From assembly GCF_041379945.2 (NCBI RefSeq), contig NZ_JBFTXJ020000010.1, positions 62,001 to 126,000 on the forward strand: a stretch of DNA of 64,000 nucleotides. Direction: 5' to 3'. Within the stretch, counting starts at the first letter, position 1; each line of letters starts with the position of its first letter. A model generated the notes under the pieces. It did not search any database and was not told where the DNA came from. It saw only the letters and a list, made by a program, of their open reading frames with translations. Both the position numbers and the translations under genes were made by a program. The DNA comes from Aneurinibacillus sp. REN35 (GTDB lineage: Bacteria > Bacillota > Bacilli > Aneurinibacillales > Aneurinibacillaceae). Shown here piece by piece: positions 8,095 through 16,212 of the stretch.

Positions 8095-9816
8095 ATGACT
8101 ACGAAAGAACGACCGCAGGATATCATGATGCTTGACGACACCGCGAATCTTACGAACTATGAGGAAGCGGCACGTACCATGGATTGGAAAGAGATGGAGA
8201 AGAACTTTTCTTGGTACGAGACAGGCAAAGTGAACATTGTCTTTGAAGCGATTGACCGGCATGTGGAGAACGGCAATGGCGACAAAGTGGCATTATACTA
8301 TACGGACGGAGAGCGGGACGAGCAGTACACATACGAACAACTGCGCCAGTTATCCTGCCAATTTGCTAACGGTTTAAAGGAGAAGGGTGTGCAAAAAGGC
8401 GATCGTGTCTTTATTTTCATGCCGCGCAGCCCTGAGTTGTTTATCGCTTTGCTTGGCATTGTGCGCATGGGCGCCATTGCAGGTCCGCTTTTCGAGGCGT
8501 TCATGGAGGATGCTGTTAGAGATCGTCTGCTTGATAGCGGCTCTGTGGCTGTGGTGACGACACCGTCCCTTCTTTACCGCATTCCGGTGAATGAACTCCC
8601 AGAATTAAGACATGTTATTCTTGTCGGTGCGCAGGAGAAGACGGCCGACAATCAAGTATTATATGAAGAGTTAATGGCATCGTCTGATGAATATACCATT
8701 GAATGGGTAGAGCGTGAATCAGGCATGCTGTTGCATTATACATCGGGTTCAACCGGTAAACCAAAAGGTGTTTTTCAAGTTCATGATGCCATGATTCATC
8801 AGTATGTATCAGGTAAATGGGTATACGATCTGCGAGAAGGCGATATCTATTGGTGTACCGCAGACCCCGGTTGGGTAACGGGAACATCGGCGGGCATGTG
8901 GGCTCCGTGGTTGAATGGAGTATCCGTTGTGCTGCGCGGTGGACGTTTTAAGCCGGCAGATTGGTATGCGACGCTTGAAAAATATAAGGTGAACGTATGG
9001 TTTAGTGCGCCGACGGCATTCCGGATGCTGATGGGAGAAGGCGATGAGCTGCCAAAGCGCTTCGATTTATCTTCGCTGCGTCATATTCTCTCTGCGGGAG
9101 AGCCGTTGAATCCAGAAGTCATCCGTTGGGGATTAGACGTATTACAGCACCGCATTCATGATAACTGGTGGATGACGGAGACAGGATCAACCATCTGTGC
9201 CAATTATCGTTCCATGCCGATTCGTCCTGGCTCTATGGGTAAGCCGCTGCCAGGCATTAAGATGGCGATTGTAGATGATGAAGGCAATGAGCTTGCGCCG
9301 AACACGATGGGGAATCTTGCTATTATGCCGCCGTGGCCGGCAATGATGCGTAAGATCTGGAACAATCCGGCAAAGTATGAGGAGTATTTTATGACCGGAT
9401 GGTACGTATCTGGGGATTCTGCTTATATGGATGAGGATGGATACTTCTGGTTTGAAGGACGTGTAGATGATGTAATTAATACGTCCGGTGAACGGGTGGG
9501 TCCATTTGAAGTTGAGAGCAAGCTGGTAGAGCATCCAGCGGTAGCCGAGGCTGGTGTTATCGGTGTTCCCGATCCGGTACGTGGTGAGATTATCAAGGCA
9601 TTCATTACATTGCGTGCGGGCTATGAAGAGAGCACAGAATTGAAGGAAGAGATTCGGGTATTTGTGAAGGAGCGCTTGGCTGCACATGCTGCACCGCGAC
9701 AAATAGAATTCCGTGATAAGCTTCCGAAGACGCGTTCCGGTAAGATCATGCGCCGTGTCTTAAAGGCTTGGGAACTCGGTCTGCCAACAGGTGATTTATC
9801 TACAATGGAAGACTAA
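8095..9816 (+). CDS. acsA: Acetyl-CoA synthetase AcsA
   Basis: A 573-residue AMP-forming ligase that converts acetate, ATP and CoA to acetyl-CoA. It shows the adenylation P-loop YTSGSTGKPKG (about residues 216-226), GEPLNPEV, the WWMTETGS core and the hinge/C-terminal motif KTRSGKIMRR, where Lys550 is the residue expected to be regulated by acetylation. Long stretches read almost exactly like Bacillus AcsA, and the ending GDLSTMED is typical. The ATG at 8095 follows GGGGGTT. The in-frame ATG at 8080 has no ribosome site. Unlike Bacillus subtilis, no acuABC genes are adjacent. Confidence 0.95.
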   Translation: MTTKERPQDIMMLDDTANLTNYEEAARTMDWKEMEKNFSWYETGKVNIVFEAIDRHVENGNGDKVALYYTDGERDEQYTYEQLRQLSCQFANGLKEKGVQKGDRVFIFMPRSPELFIALLGIVRMGAIAGPLFEAFMEDAVRDRLLDSGSVAVVTTPSLLYRIPVNELPELRHVILVGAQEKTADNQVLYEELMASSDEYTIEWVERESGMLLHYTSGSTGKPKGVFQVHDAMIHQYVSGKWVYDLREGDIYWCTADPGWVTGTSAGMWAPWLNGVSVVLRGGRFKPADWYATLEKYKVNVWFSAPTAFRMLMGEGDELPKRFDLSSLRHILSAGEPLNPEVIRWGLDVLQHRIHDNWWMTETGSTICANYRSMPIRPGSMGKPLPGIKMAIVDDEGNELAPNTMGNLAIMPPWPAMMRKIWNNPAKYEEYFMTGWYVSGDSAYMDEDGYFWFEGRVDDVINTSGERVGPFEVESKLVEHPAVAEAGVIGVPDPVRGEIIKAFITLRAGYEESTELKEEIRVFVKERLAAHAAPRQIEFRDKLPKTRSGKIMRRVLKAWELGLPTGDLSTMED

Positions 9817-9823
9817 TGCAACC

Positions 9824-9865
9824 AAAGAAAGAGGTAAGAACGCTATGTTCCTACCTCTTTCTTTT
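9824..9865 (+). terminator. Terminator of acsA
   Basis: Arms AAAGAAAGAGGTA and TACCTCTTTCTTT with an inner GAAC/GTTC pair. T-rich on the plus strand. Confidence 0.85.
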
Positions 9866-9891
9866 ATGCTTAGAAATGTAGTTGTCATGCT

Positions 9892-10653
9892 TTACAAGGA
9901 AGCGTATCCGGTCTCGGTTCGTTGACGCAGCAGATGCATGGATTTTATATAGCTTTCCAATTCATGGAGCGTATGTACCCCACGACGTTCGAGTTCTTCA
10001 ATAAACATAAGAAATAATTGGGCAGTCATCAGTGCGTCGCCAAGCGCAGTATGCCGTTCTTTTATCTCGATGTTGTGCTGATCAAGCAGCGTATCTAGTC
10101 CATATGATGCGTTGGTTGGAAGCAGATGATAAGCCAGGGTCATCGTGTCGATAACAGGGTTATACAGCTTGGTTCTGCATAGTTTTTTGAGGCGGCTGTT
10201 CAAAAAGTTCATATCAAAGTCAGCGCAATGCGCCACCAAGTAGCTGTCATGAATAAAGGTAAGGAATTTGTGGAGTACCGGCAGCGCTGGGGGAGAGTCT
10301 TTTACATCATCATTCGTAATTCCGGTAATCTCTGTAACGATAGGTGGAATAGGCTTATTCGGATGAATGTATTCGTGAAAATATTCACTTTCATGAATTT
10401 GTCCGTTTTGAATGATGACTGCTCCTATCGAGATAATCTCGTCTCCAGCAAATGGGTGAAATCCAGTTGTTTCTGTATCGAATACAACAAAGCGCATGGA
10501 GCGCAGATGGCGATCCGGATACGTACGATGCCGGATGCTGTCAGTCATTTCCTTCACATTTTGGATCAATTCAGGGTCAAGAATGGGCTTCTCTTTATAC
10601 CAGTTTGTCGTGATGTGCTTGATGTATTTACTAAGGGGAAAAGGGTACATCAT
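9892..10653 (-). CDS. DnaQ-like 3'-5' exonuclease (Pol III epsilon-like)
   Basis: A 253-residue protein with an approximately 55-residue N-terminal extension and then a DEDDh exonuclease domain. ExoI is FDTETTGFHPFAGDEI, ExoII contains VAHCADFDMNFLN, and ExoIII is the HTALGDALMTAQL segment with the catalytic His and Asp. Such free-standing proteins act on single-stranded DNA or RNA ends; the cell's main proofreading domain in Bacilli is inside PolC. The ATG at 10653 lies seven bases after AAGGA. The longer GTG at 10659 is too close to that site. It is monocistronic and divergent from the thiamine riboswitch. Confidence 0.85.
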   Translation of the reverse strand: MMYPFPLSKYIKHITTNWYKEKPILDPELIQNVKEMTDSIRHRTYPDRHLRSMRFVVFDTETTGFHPFAGDEIISIGAVIIQNGQIHESEYFHEYIHPNKPIPPIVTEITGITNDDVKDSPPALPVLHKFLTFIHDSYLVAHCADFDMNFLNSRLKKLCRTKLYNPVIDTMTLAYHLLPTNASYGLDTLLDQHNIEIKERHTALGDALMTAQLFLMFIEELERRGVHTLHELESYIKSMHLLRQRTETGYASL

Positions 10654-10774
10654 CTTCACATCCTTCTCTCTATCTCATTTATTAAGCATATCATAAAGTA
10701 AAAATAACGAACAGATTTTTTAGAAAATTTAGATACCGCTTTCTTCCTTGACGAATATGGTTGGGAGGGGTACC

Positions 10775-10837
10775 ATGAATGAAAAAGAACCACTAGGGGT
10801 GCCGCAGGCTGAGAGAAGCAACCGCTTCGACCCTTAG
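10775..10837 (+). CDS. Possible 20-codon leader peptide overlapping the TPP aptamer
   Basis: An ATG six bases after a strong GGGAGG site opens a 20-codon frame (MNEKEPLGVPQAERSNRFDP) ending TAG at 10835-10837. It covers the 5' strand of aptamer helix P1 and most of the conserved 5' half of the aptamer. Part of the peptide is dictated by the conserved RNA, so coding selection cannot be judged from one sequence. It may be chance, or it may couple translation to riboswitch folding. Confidence 0.35.
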   Translation: MNEKEPLGVPQAERSNRFDP

Positions 10838-10872
10838 AACCTGATCCGGGTAATTCTGGCGAAGGGAAGTGG
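10790..10872 (+). ncRNA. TPP (thiamine pyrophosphate) riboswitch
   Basis: The conserved blocks are present: GGGGTGC, CTGAGA, ACCCTTAGAACCTGATC, and GGGTAATTCTGGCGAAGGGAAG. Helix P1 pairs CCACT (10790-10794) with AGTGG (10868-10872). The segment AAGTGGA (10867-10873) can instead pair with TCCACTT (10924-10930) in the terminator stem, giving an antiterminator. Ligand binding should therefore favour termination and switch off thiD. Confidence 0.96.
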
Positions 10873-10914
10873 ATGGATGCTGCCGCATCGTCGGCCTGCT
10901 CGTACAAGAACGGT

Positions 10915-10945
10915 AAGCGCCATTCCACTTGGAGTGGCGCTTTTT
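10915..10945 (+). terminator. Riboswitch-controlled terminator before thiD
   Basis: Twelve-pair stem AAGCGCCATTCC / GGAGTGGCGCTT, loop ACTT, then a T run. Its 5' arm contains the antiterminator partner. Confidence 0.9.
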
Positions 10946-11012
10946 GCTGAGCGCATGCAAAAACGAATCCTGCATGCCGCTATATTCATCATAAGAAAAG
11001 AGGTATCTGTAT

Positions 11013-11816
11013 ATGAGCATATATAAAGCATTAACAGTAGCAGGGTCTGATAGCGGAGGCGGAGCAGGGATTCAAGCCGACTTGAAGACATTTCAGGAGC
11101 TTGGCGTATATGGTATGTCTGTTCTCACCGCGCTTACAGCGCAGAATACAAGAGGCGTACACGGGGTGCATCCGATTCCACCGGCATTTATTGCCCAGCA
11201 AATGGATGCAGTATTATCAGATATCGGCACAGATGCAGTAAAAACCGGAATGATATTCGATAGTGAGATTATTCAGATGGTAGCCGATAAGCTAAAAGAA
11301 TACAACGTGCCTAATTATGTGCTTGATCCAGTAATGATCGCTAAAGGCGGTGCTCCGCTTCTCCTAGAAGAGGCAGTACAGGCGGTAAAAGAATATTTGC
11401 TGCCTATCGCAACCGTCGTAACACCAAATCTTCCAGAAGCAGAGGTGCTTACCGGTCTGCGTGAGATTACAACCAAGGAGCAGATGAAAGAGGCTGCACG
11501 CATGCTTCATGGATGGGGTGCGCAGCATGTAGTTGTGAAGGGAGGACATGGGACGGGAGAGATCGTTACAGATATTCTGTATGATGGCCACGAATTTATA
11601 GAGCTAGAAGCGGAGCGTTTTTATACGGAGCATACGCATGGTACCGGCTGTACTTTTGCCGCTGCAATTACAGCAGGACTTGCGGCAAAGAAGCCGGTAC
11701 GAGAAGCGGTGGAACAAGCCAAACAATTTATTACTGCAGCGATCAGTAATCCATTGGGGATTGGACATGGGCATGGTCCAACCAATCACTGGGCATATCG
11801 GACAAAGGGAAAATAA
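11013..11816 (+). CDS. thiD: Hydroxymethylpyrimidine/phosphomethylpyrimidine kinase ThiD
   Basis: A 267-residue ribokinase-fold enzyme that phosphorylates HMP and HMP-phosphate for thiamine synthesis. Visible motifs are the N-terminal AGSDSGGGAGIQADLKT, DPVMIAKGG in the middle, NLPEAEVLTG, and the C-terminal HTHGTGCTFAAAIT with the anion hole and catalytic Asp region. The ATG follows AGAGGTATCTGTAT. It is the only gene under the TPP riboswitch here, with no other thi genes adjacent, so it may serve HMP salvage as well as synthesis. Some Bacilli carry paralogous pyridoxal kinases of this family. The thiamine riboswitch argues for ThiD. Confidence 0.93.
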   Translation: MSIYKALTVAGSDSGGGAGIQADLKTFQELGVYGMSVLTALTAQNTRGVHGVHPIPPAFIAQQMDAVLSDIGTDAVKTGMIFDSEIIQMVADKLKEYNVPNYVLDPVMIAKGGAPLLLEEAVQAVKEYLLPIATVVTPNLPEAEVLTGLREITTKEQMKEAARMLHGWGAQHVVVKGGHGTGEIVTDILYDGHEFIELEAERFYTEHTHGTGCTFAAAITAGLAAKKPVREAVEQAKQFITAAISNPLGIGHGHGPTNHWAYRTKGK

Positions 11817-11817
11817 G

Positions 11818-11854
11818 AAAAGCAAGCGGGGCGTCGCTGCCTCGCTTGCTTTTT
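11818..11854. terminator. Bidirectional terminator between thiD and the PhaR-like gene
   Basis: Arms AAAAGCAAGCG and CGCTTGCTTTT with T-rich flanks, between convergent genes. Confidence 0.85.
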
Positions 11855-11857
11855 GGG

Positions 11858-12229
11858 TTATACGGTTGCTTTTTTCGCGGTACTTTTTGTACTTTTATCA
11901 AGTGCGGCTTTGATCTCGTCCAACTTCGTTATAATTTCATCATCAAGTCGTTCATCAAGTTTTTCTACTTTCTCCTCTAACTGAATGACCAATTGTGCCA
12001 ACCGGGCAATTTCATCTTTGTTTGGCAGATTGTTCTCGGTAAGGAGTTGATCGACCATCTTTTTATATTGATCCTGGGAATAAAAAAACCACTTTTGATA
12101 TTCGCCAATCATCGTCGAATATTCCGATGTTTTGACGAAGTCGTCCATCGTCTTCCCCCATGTTTTTTCCACTAGATCATACCAGCTTTTCCACATTTGA
12201 ACCGGGTCGAACGTTTGATTGGATGCCAT
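11858..12229 (-). CDS. PhaR/phasin-like polyhydroxyalkanoate-associated protein
   Basis: A 123-residue helical protein: aromatic-rich N-terminal half (QMWKSWYDLVEKTWGKTMDD), then a coiled-coil-like segment (LVIQLEEKVEKLDERLDDEI) and a Lys/Ala/Thr-rich tail. The NLPNKDEIARLAQLV segment resembles the PhaR subunit of class IV PHA synthases. Phasins of Bacilli have similar composition, and the length is short for PhaR. The ATG follows AGGAGGGATTCGC. The gene is divergent from the PhaQ-like repressor, the arrangement expected of a granule protein controlled by PhaQ. No phaB or phaC lies in the window. Naming it PhaR versus PhaP is uncertain. Confidence 0.65.
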   Translation of the reverse strand: MASNQTFDPVQMWKSWYDLVEKTWGKTMDDFVKTSEYSTMIGEYQKWFFYSQDQYKKMVDQLLTENNLPNKDEIARLAQLVIQLEEKVEKLDERLDDEIITKLDEIKAALDKSTKSTAKKATV

Positions 12230-12390
12230 GCGAATCCCTCCTGTTTTTTAATCCCTCCTTTTTATATTACGTTCGATAGGTAAAATATACAAATAAAATT
12301 ATGAAAAAATTAAAAAAGTAACGACCATGCATTTTTACACAATCATGCTCGTATAGTGAAGTGAATGGGACATACAAGGGAGGCGTGTAT

Positions 12391-12768
12391 ATGGAGAATA
12401 ATAAAGAGAAGACCCAGTCTTACAGCACACCCAAAAATCTGCTTACTCCGTGTGTGCTGCTTCTCCTTCAACGAGTAAGCAACTACGGCTATCAAATTAT
12501 TCAAGACCTAGTAGAGTTCGGATTTACATCTGTTGATCCTGGTTATGTATACCGTATTCTTCGTCAGCTAGAGAATGAAAAGCTTGTGCAGTCACATTGG
12601 GAAATATCTACAGGCGGCCCTCCAAAGCGCATGTATTCTATTACAGAAGCAGGAATTGAACATCTGGGCATATGGTCATGTGAATTAGAACGCTATCAAT
12701 ATACGTTAGATCGTTTTTTTGCAATGTATGAACGAATATTGTTTCATTCCATCGATAAAAAAAGATAA
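12391..12768 (+). CDS. phaQ: PhaQ-like poly-beta-hydroxybutyrate-responsive repressor (PadR-type winged helix)
   Basis: A 125-residue PadR-family regulator. The winged helix runs from LLTPCVLLLLQRVSNYGYQI to PKRMYSITEAGIEHL, with the typical EFGFTSVDPGYVYRILRQLE recognition helix region. PhaQ of Bacillus megaterium represses phasin and pha genes and is released by PHB. The divergent PhaR/phasin-like gene and the 161-bp shared control region support the same role here. The ATG at 12391 follows AAGGGAGGCGTGTAT. An in-frame upstream codon at 12361 lacks a ribosome site. Confidence 0.85.
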   Translation: MENNKEKTQSYSTPKNLLTPCVLLLLQRVSNYGYQIIQDLVEFGFTSVDPGYVYRILRQLENEKLVQSHWEISTGGPPKRMYSITEAGIEHLGIWSCELERYQYTLDRFFAMYERILFHSIDKKR

Positions 12769-12864
12769 AGTGAAAGATTATTCTAAAGAAATAGGAAAAA
12801 GTATGGAATACAAAAGGATTACAAGTTAAGATAGAGGCAATAACGTACTTGGGAGGGATTATCA

Positions 12865-14538
12865 TTGTTTCGTAAATTGAATGATGTGTCTATTAAGCTA
12901 AAGCTTACAGGCACGATCTTGTTGATCACGCTGCTTCCGTTAATGACAGCGGGTTTTTTAAGCTACAATTCTGCTTATAATAGCGTGTATGATATGACAG
13001 TACAGGATTTGAAGTACATAACGAAAATTAAGGCCGAAGAAATTAATTCTATCCTTAATGATAAACAGACCAATGCAATAGCATCAGAGAGAGTCAAAGC
13101 GATGGTGGATGATGTAGAGACAAATTATTATAAAGCTAATGGATTGAGTGGATACGCTTACATTATTGATGATAAAGGAACGGTGCTTTATCATCCGGAT
13201 TCGAAAATGATCAATACCAGTTTGGCGGGTGAATCGTTTGCTAAGGATATTTTAAATCAAAAAACAGGCTATATCACGTATCCATGGAAGGGAGAAGAAA
13301 AAGTCGCTTCTTTCGTCCAACTGTCGAATGGATGGGAGCTGGTTATCGGTAGTTATTTAAAAGATATGATGAAGCCGCTCCTGTTTATTCGTATGCAAAT
13401 ATTTATTATTAGTCTGGTTTCATCCCTGTTTGCCATTGTTATCGGTTATATGATTGTGAATTTCTTGACCAAGCCGATGAAGGAATTGGTAGTGGCGATG
13501 GAGAAGGCGGAGGCGGGAGATATCACCGTACAAGTAACTCCGGGATCAAAGGATGAGGTCGGACAACTTACCCACATGTTCAATGAAATGATTCGTGAAT
13601 TCAGAAACATGCTGCGGCAGGTTAATGAGGTGTCACAGCAGGTGGCAGCGTCATCTGAGCAACTGACAGCTAGTGCCAACGAAAGCACGCGCGCTTCCGA
13701 ACAGATTTCCGAAGCGTCGCAGGAAATTGCTTCAGGCTCAGAGGGACAGATGGAGAGCGTGCGTCTAACAACCGAAGCGCTGCATAGGATGGGTGGAAAT
13801 ATTAAAGATATTGCCGATAAAATTCATACGGTAAAGAAAGATTCCTCCATTGTGGTTACGTATGCCCAAGAGGGAGAAAATTCCCTGAAAAAAGTTGGAT
13901 TTGAGATGAATGATATTTCGCAGAAAGTAAGCGATACAGAAACGCAGATTCGTGAATTAGGCAATCGCTCGGAAGCCATTAAAGGTATCATTGGCACCAT
14001 CCGCCAGATTAGTGAGCAGACGAATCTATTGGCGCTTAATGCCGCCATTGAGGCTGCACGTGCCGGAGAGCAGGGTAAGAGCTTTGCTGTAGTAGCGCAG
14101 GAAATTCGCAAGCTGGCTGAACAATCAGGCAAGTCGGCCAGCGAGATTGCTACGCTGATCTCTGATATTCATACAAAAATCGGTACCGCGGTTGCTTCGA
14201 TGGGAGAGAGCAGTCAAGCTGTATCAGAAGGACGTTCCGTTGTTGGGGAAGCGGGTCAAGCTTTCTCGACGATATTGAAGGCGATTGCAGATTTGAATCA
14301 ACAGATTGAGCTGGTTACCGCATCTTCAGAAACCATTTCTCAAGGAACGGAGGATATTGTGCGTCAGGGTGACGAGATTTCACGTCTAGCTTCAACCGCT
14401 GCCGCTGACACACAGGAGGTAGCGGCTGCTTCACAAGAACAGACGGCTACTATGGAAGAGATTAATGCTGCATCCGAGATGCTAGCGAAGATGGCAGAGG
14501 AGCTGCAGACGCATGTTAGCCGGTTCAAAATTTCATAG
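12865..14538 (+). CDS. Methyl-accepting chemotaxis protein
   Basis: A 557-residue chemoreceptor with a TTG start six bases after GGGAGGGA. Order of parts: first membrane helix (residues about 12-33), a short extracellular Cache-like sensor (about 35-170, with [21 protein letters not shown]), second helix (about 172-197), a HAMP domain, and a long cytoplasmic signalling coiled coil. The conserved hairpin tip is [20 protein letters not shown]. There is no CheR-docking pentapeptide at the C-terminus. The ligand is unknown, but sCache-type sensors of this form often bind small organic or amino acids. It is monocistronic, with no che or flagellar genes beside it. Confidence 0.93.
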   Translation: MFRKLNDVSIKLKLTGTILLITLLPLMTAGFLSYNSAYNSVYDMTVQDLKYITKIKAEEINSILNDKQTNAIASERVKAMVDDVETNYYKANGLSGYAYIIDDKGTVLYHPDSKMINTSLAGESFAKDILNQKTGYITYPWKGEEKVASFVQLSNGWELVIGSYLKDMMKPLLFIRMQIFIISLVSSLFAIVIGYMIVNFLTKPMKELVVAMEKAEAGDITVQVTPGSKDEVGQLTHMFNEMIREFRNMLRQVNEVSQQVAASSEQLTASANESTRASEQISEASQEIASGSEGQMESVRLTTEALHRMGGNIKDIADKIHTVKKDSSIVVTYAQEGENSLKKVGFEMNDISQKVSDTETQIRELGNRSEAIKGIIGTIRQISEQTNLLALNAAIEAARAGEQGKSFAVVAQEIRKLAEQSGKSASEIATLISDIHTKIGTAVASMGESSQAVSEGRSVVGEAGQAFSTILKAIADLNQQIELVTASSETISQGTEDIVRQGDEISRLASTAAADTQEVAAASQEQTATMEEINAASEMLAKMAEELQTHVSRFKIS

Positions 14539-14596
14539 TATGTAGCTTTCCGCCACTTAATTAGCTAGAATGAAAAAAGGGGCGGGAGGTGAAAAA

Positions 14597-15181
14597 ATGG
14601 ATTACGTAGATCGCAATCGAGCTTCTTTCGATAAACTGGCAAACCAGGCGGGCGAGAAATGGCGTCATCGAGAGCTGACCATGCAGTTTATCCCAGGATT
14701 TCAGATGCTGCTTGGGGGCAACAGCGTGCTCGACCTTGGTTGCGGTGCCGGACACGATGCGCTGCGGTTGAAGCGATATGACTTGCATGTACAGGGTCTT
14801 GATATTAGCGAGGTTATGCTTGCACAGGCCAAGCAGAAGGTACAGGATGTAGAATTTATTCAAGGAGACTTCCGGCATATTCCGACCGGAGATGAATTGT
14901 ATGATGGGGTATGGGCTAATGCTTCGCTCATTTACTTAACCGAAGAAGATCTGCATAAAGCGCTTGATGAAGTCTATCGCGTACTGAAACCAGGTGGGGT
15001 CTTCTTCTCCTCCTATCGAATTGGTGAAGGAGATATCGTGGTCGATAATATTTTTAATCGACTTTATAAGGAGGAAGAGATACAACGTATCCTGCGCTCG
15101 CACGGATTTCGAATTTTCGACCGTACCAATACAGGTGGAGAAGAAGAACCTTTTGTAAGCTTATATGCTGTTAAGCAATGA
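14597..15181 (+). CDS. Class I SAM-dependent methyltransferase
   Basis: A 194-residue Rossmann-fold methyltransferase. Motif I is VLDLGCGAGHDALRL, the acidic residue binding SAM ribose is in VQGLDISEVML, and the motif IV/V region is WANASLIYLTEEDLHKALDEVYRVLKPGG, typical of the Methyltransf_11/25 type. The substrate cannot be told. The ATG at 14597 lies just after GGGAGGTGAAAAA. Nine further codons upstream are open but not needed. Confidence 0.85.
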   Translation: MDYVDRNRASFDKLANQAGEKWRHRELTMQFIPGFQMLLGGNSVLDLGCGAGHDALRLKRYDLHVQGLDISEVMLAQAKQKVQDVEFIQGDFRHIPTGDELYDGVWANASLIYLTEEDLHKALDEVYRVLKPGGVFFSSYRIGEGDIVVDNIFNRLYKEEEIQRILRSHGFRIFDRTNTGGEEEPFVSLYAVKQ

Positions 15182-15192
15182 TCATACATAGG

Positions 15193-15218
15193 TAGCCGCA
15201 GATTTTCTGCGGCTATTT
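15193..15218. terminator. Hairpin between convergent methyltransferase and thioesterase genes
   Basis: Arms AGCCGCAGA and TCTGCGGCT, then ATTTTCC on the plus strand. It overlaps the stop of the thioesterase gene. Confidence 0.7.
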
Positions 15219-15707
15219 TCCTTTTTGCAGCCGTTGTTTCGTAAGCGCCCGACGCTGGCTGCGTATTTTATACCGGTCTTGTGCCGTTTTGTAATTCCAG
15301 CGTTCTTCTTCTGATTCAGGAAGAACGGGCGGTACAGCAATCGGCTTGTCATTCTCATCAAGTGCTACGAATGTAAGATAGGATTGAGCGGTCAAACGTC
15401 TGTCTCCCGTTAGAAGATTTTCCGCTTCAACCTTTACATAGATCTCCATGGAAGTATTATGTGTCCATGACACATAGCCTTCTAGACAGATGGCTTCCCC
15501 AGTACGGATTGGAGCAAGGAAATCTAGACTATCGCTTGATGCTGTCACAACTTGTCTGCGGCAATGGCGCATTGCGGTGATGCTTGCGACTTTATCAATA
15601 TAGGCCATAACATTGCCGCCGAAGATGGTTCCATGATAGTTCGTATCCGGCGGCAGAACGATATCAGTCATGATGGTACGGGATTCGTGTGTGCGTTTTC
15701 CTTGCAA
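15213..15707 (-). CDS. Acyl-CoA thioesterase (YkhA/YciA-type hotdog)
   Basis: A 164-residue single hotdog-fold enzyme that hydrolyses acyl-CoA to the free acid and CoA. Hallmarks are PPDTNYHGTIFGGNVMAYID, containing the catalytic Asn/Asp region, and the second strand pattern VVTASSDSLDFLAPIRTGEA. The tail is basic and coiled (RSQRRALTKQRLQKGK), as in Bacillus YkhA. The start is TTG, five bases after AAAGGTGAG. It is monocistronic. Confidence 0.88.
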   Translation of the reverse strand: MQGKRTHESRTIMTDIVLPPDTNYHGTIFGGNVMAYIDKVASITAMRHCRRQVVTASSDSLDFLAPIRTGEAICLEGYVSWTHNTSMEIYVKVEAENLLTGDRRLTAQSYLTFVALDENDKPIAVPPVLPESEEERWNYKTAQDRYKIRSQRRALTKQRLQKGK

Positions 15708-15849
15708 AGTAACTCACCTTTCTTTTTTGGTTCTCATAGGTATGCACCTAATTTGCCCGGTATAGGCAAGCGTCGTGTCTCATCGTCCTATGGGTGAATA
15801 CAGTGTAACAGATTACTAAATAAAACAATACGAATGGAGGACGTTACAC

Positions 15850-16167
15850 GTGAATTACTATCATCAGCCCATGGGCGTCATGCAGACGATGGATGTGGAA
15901 GTGGTTAAATATCACTACCACGTAGAGAAGATGAAGTATTACGAGCACAAATGTCACAAACATGCGCATCACAAAAAATGCTACAAAAATTATTATAAGC
16001 GTTATTGTTACCACAGAAAAATGTATGAATATTATTGCAAAAAAGGCTTCCATACAATGCATGGCTATGGACCAGCATTTCCGGGACCGCCAATGAATAT
16101 GGGGATGTACGGCTATCCGGCATCTTACAGTGAAAATGAACAGGTACGTGAGAGTTCGAGCAATTGA
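15850..16167 (+). CDS. His/Tyr/Lys/Cys-rich small protein, possibly spore-coat or metal-binding
   Basis: A 105-residue protein of striking composition. Residues about 18-70 are almost only His, Tyr, Lys, Cys, Met and Glu (for example HKCHKHAHHKKCYKNYYKRY), followed by a Gly/Pro/Met-rich section (YGPAFPGPPMNMGMYGYP) and a polar tail. The start is GTG, eight bases after TGGAGGACG. Low-complexity Tyr/His-rich proteins are common in Bacillus spore coats, where they are cross-linked, and His/Cys density would also bind metal. Both ideas are inference from composition. It shares a terminator with the convergent fetB-like gene, and metal export next door makes a metal link worth testing. Confidence 0.65.
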   Translation: MNYYHQPMGVMQTMDVEVVKYHYHVEKMKYYEHKCHKHAHHKKCYKNYYKRYCYHRKMYEYYCKKGFHTMHGYGPAFPGPPMNMGMYGYPASYSENEQVRESSSN

Positions 16168-16180
16168 GGAAAATTGTGCT

Positions 16181-16212
16181 AAGAAGAACGAGCATTCCGC
16201 TCGTTTTTCTTA
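16181..16212. terminator. Bidirectional terminator
   Basis: Arms AAGAAGAACGAGC and GCTCGTTTTTCTT flank ATTCC, between convergent genes. Confidence 0.75.
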
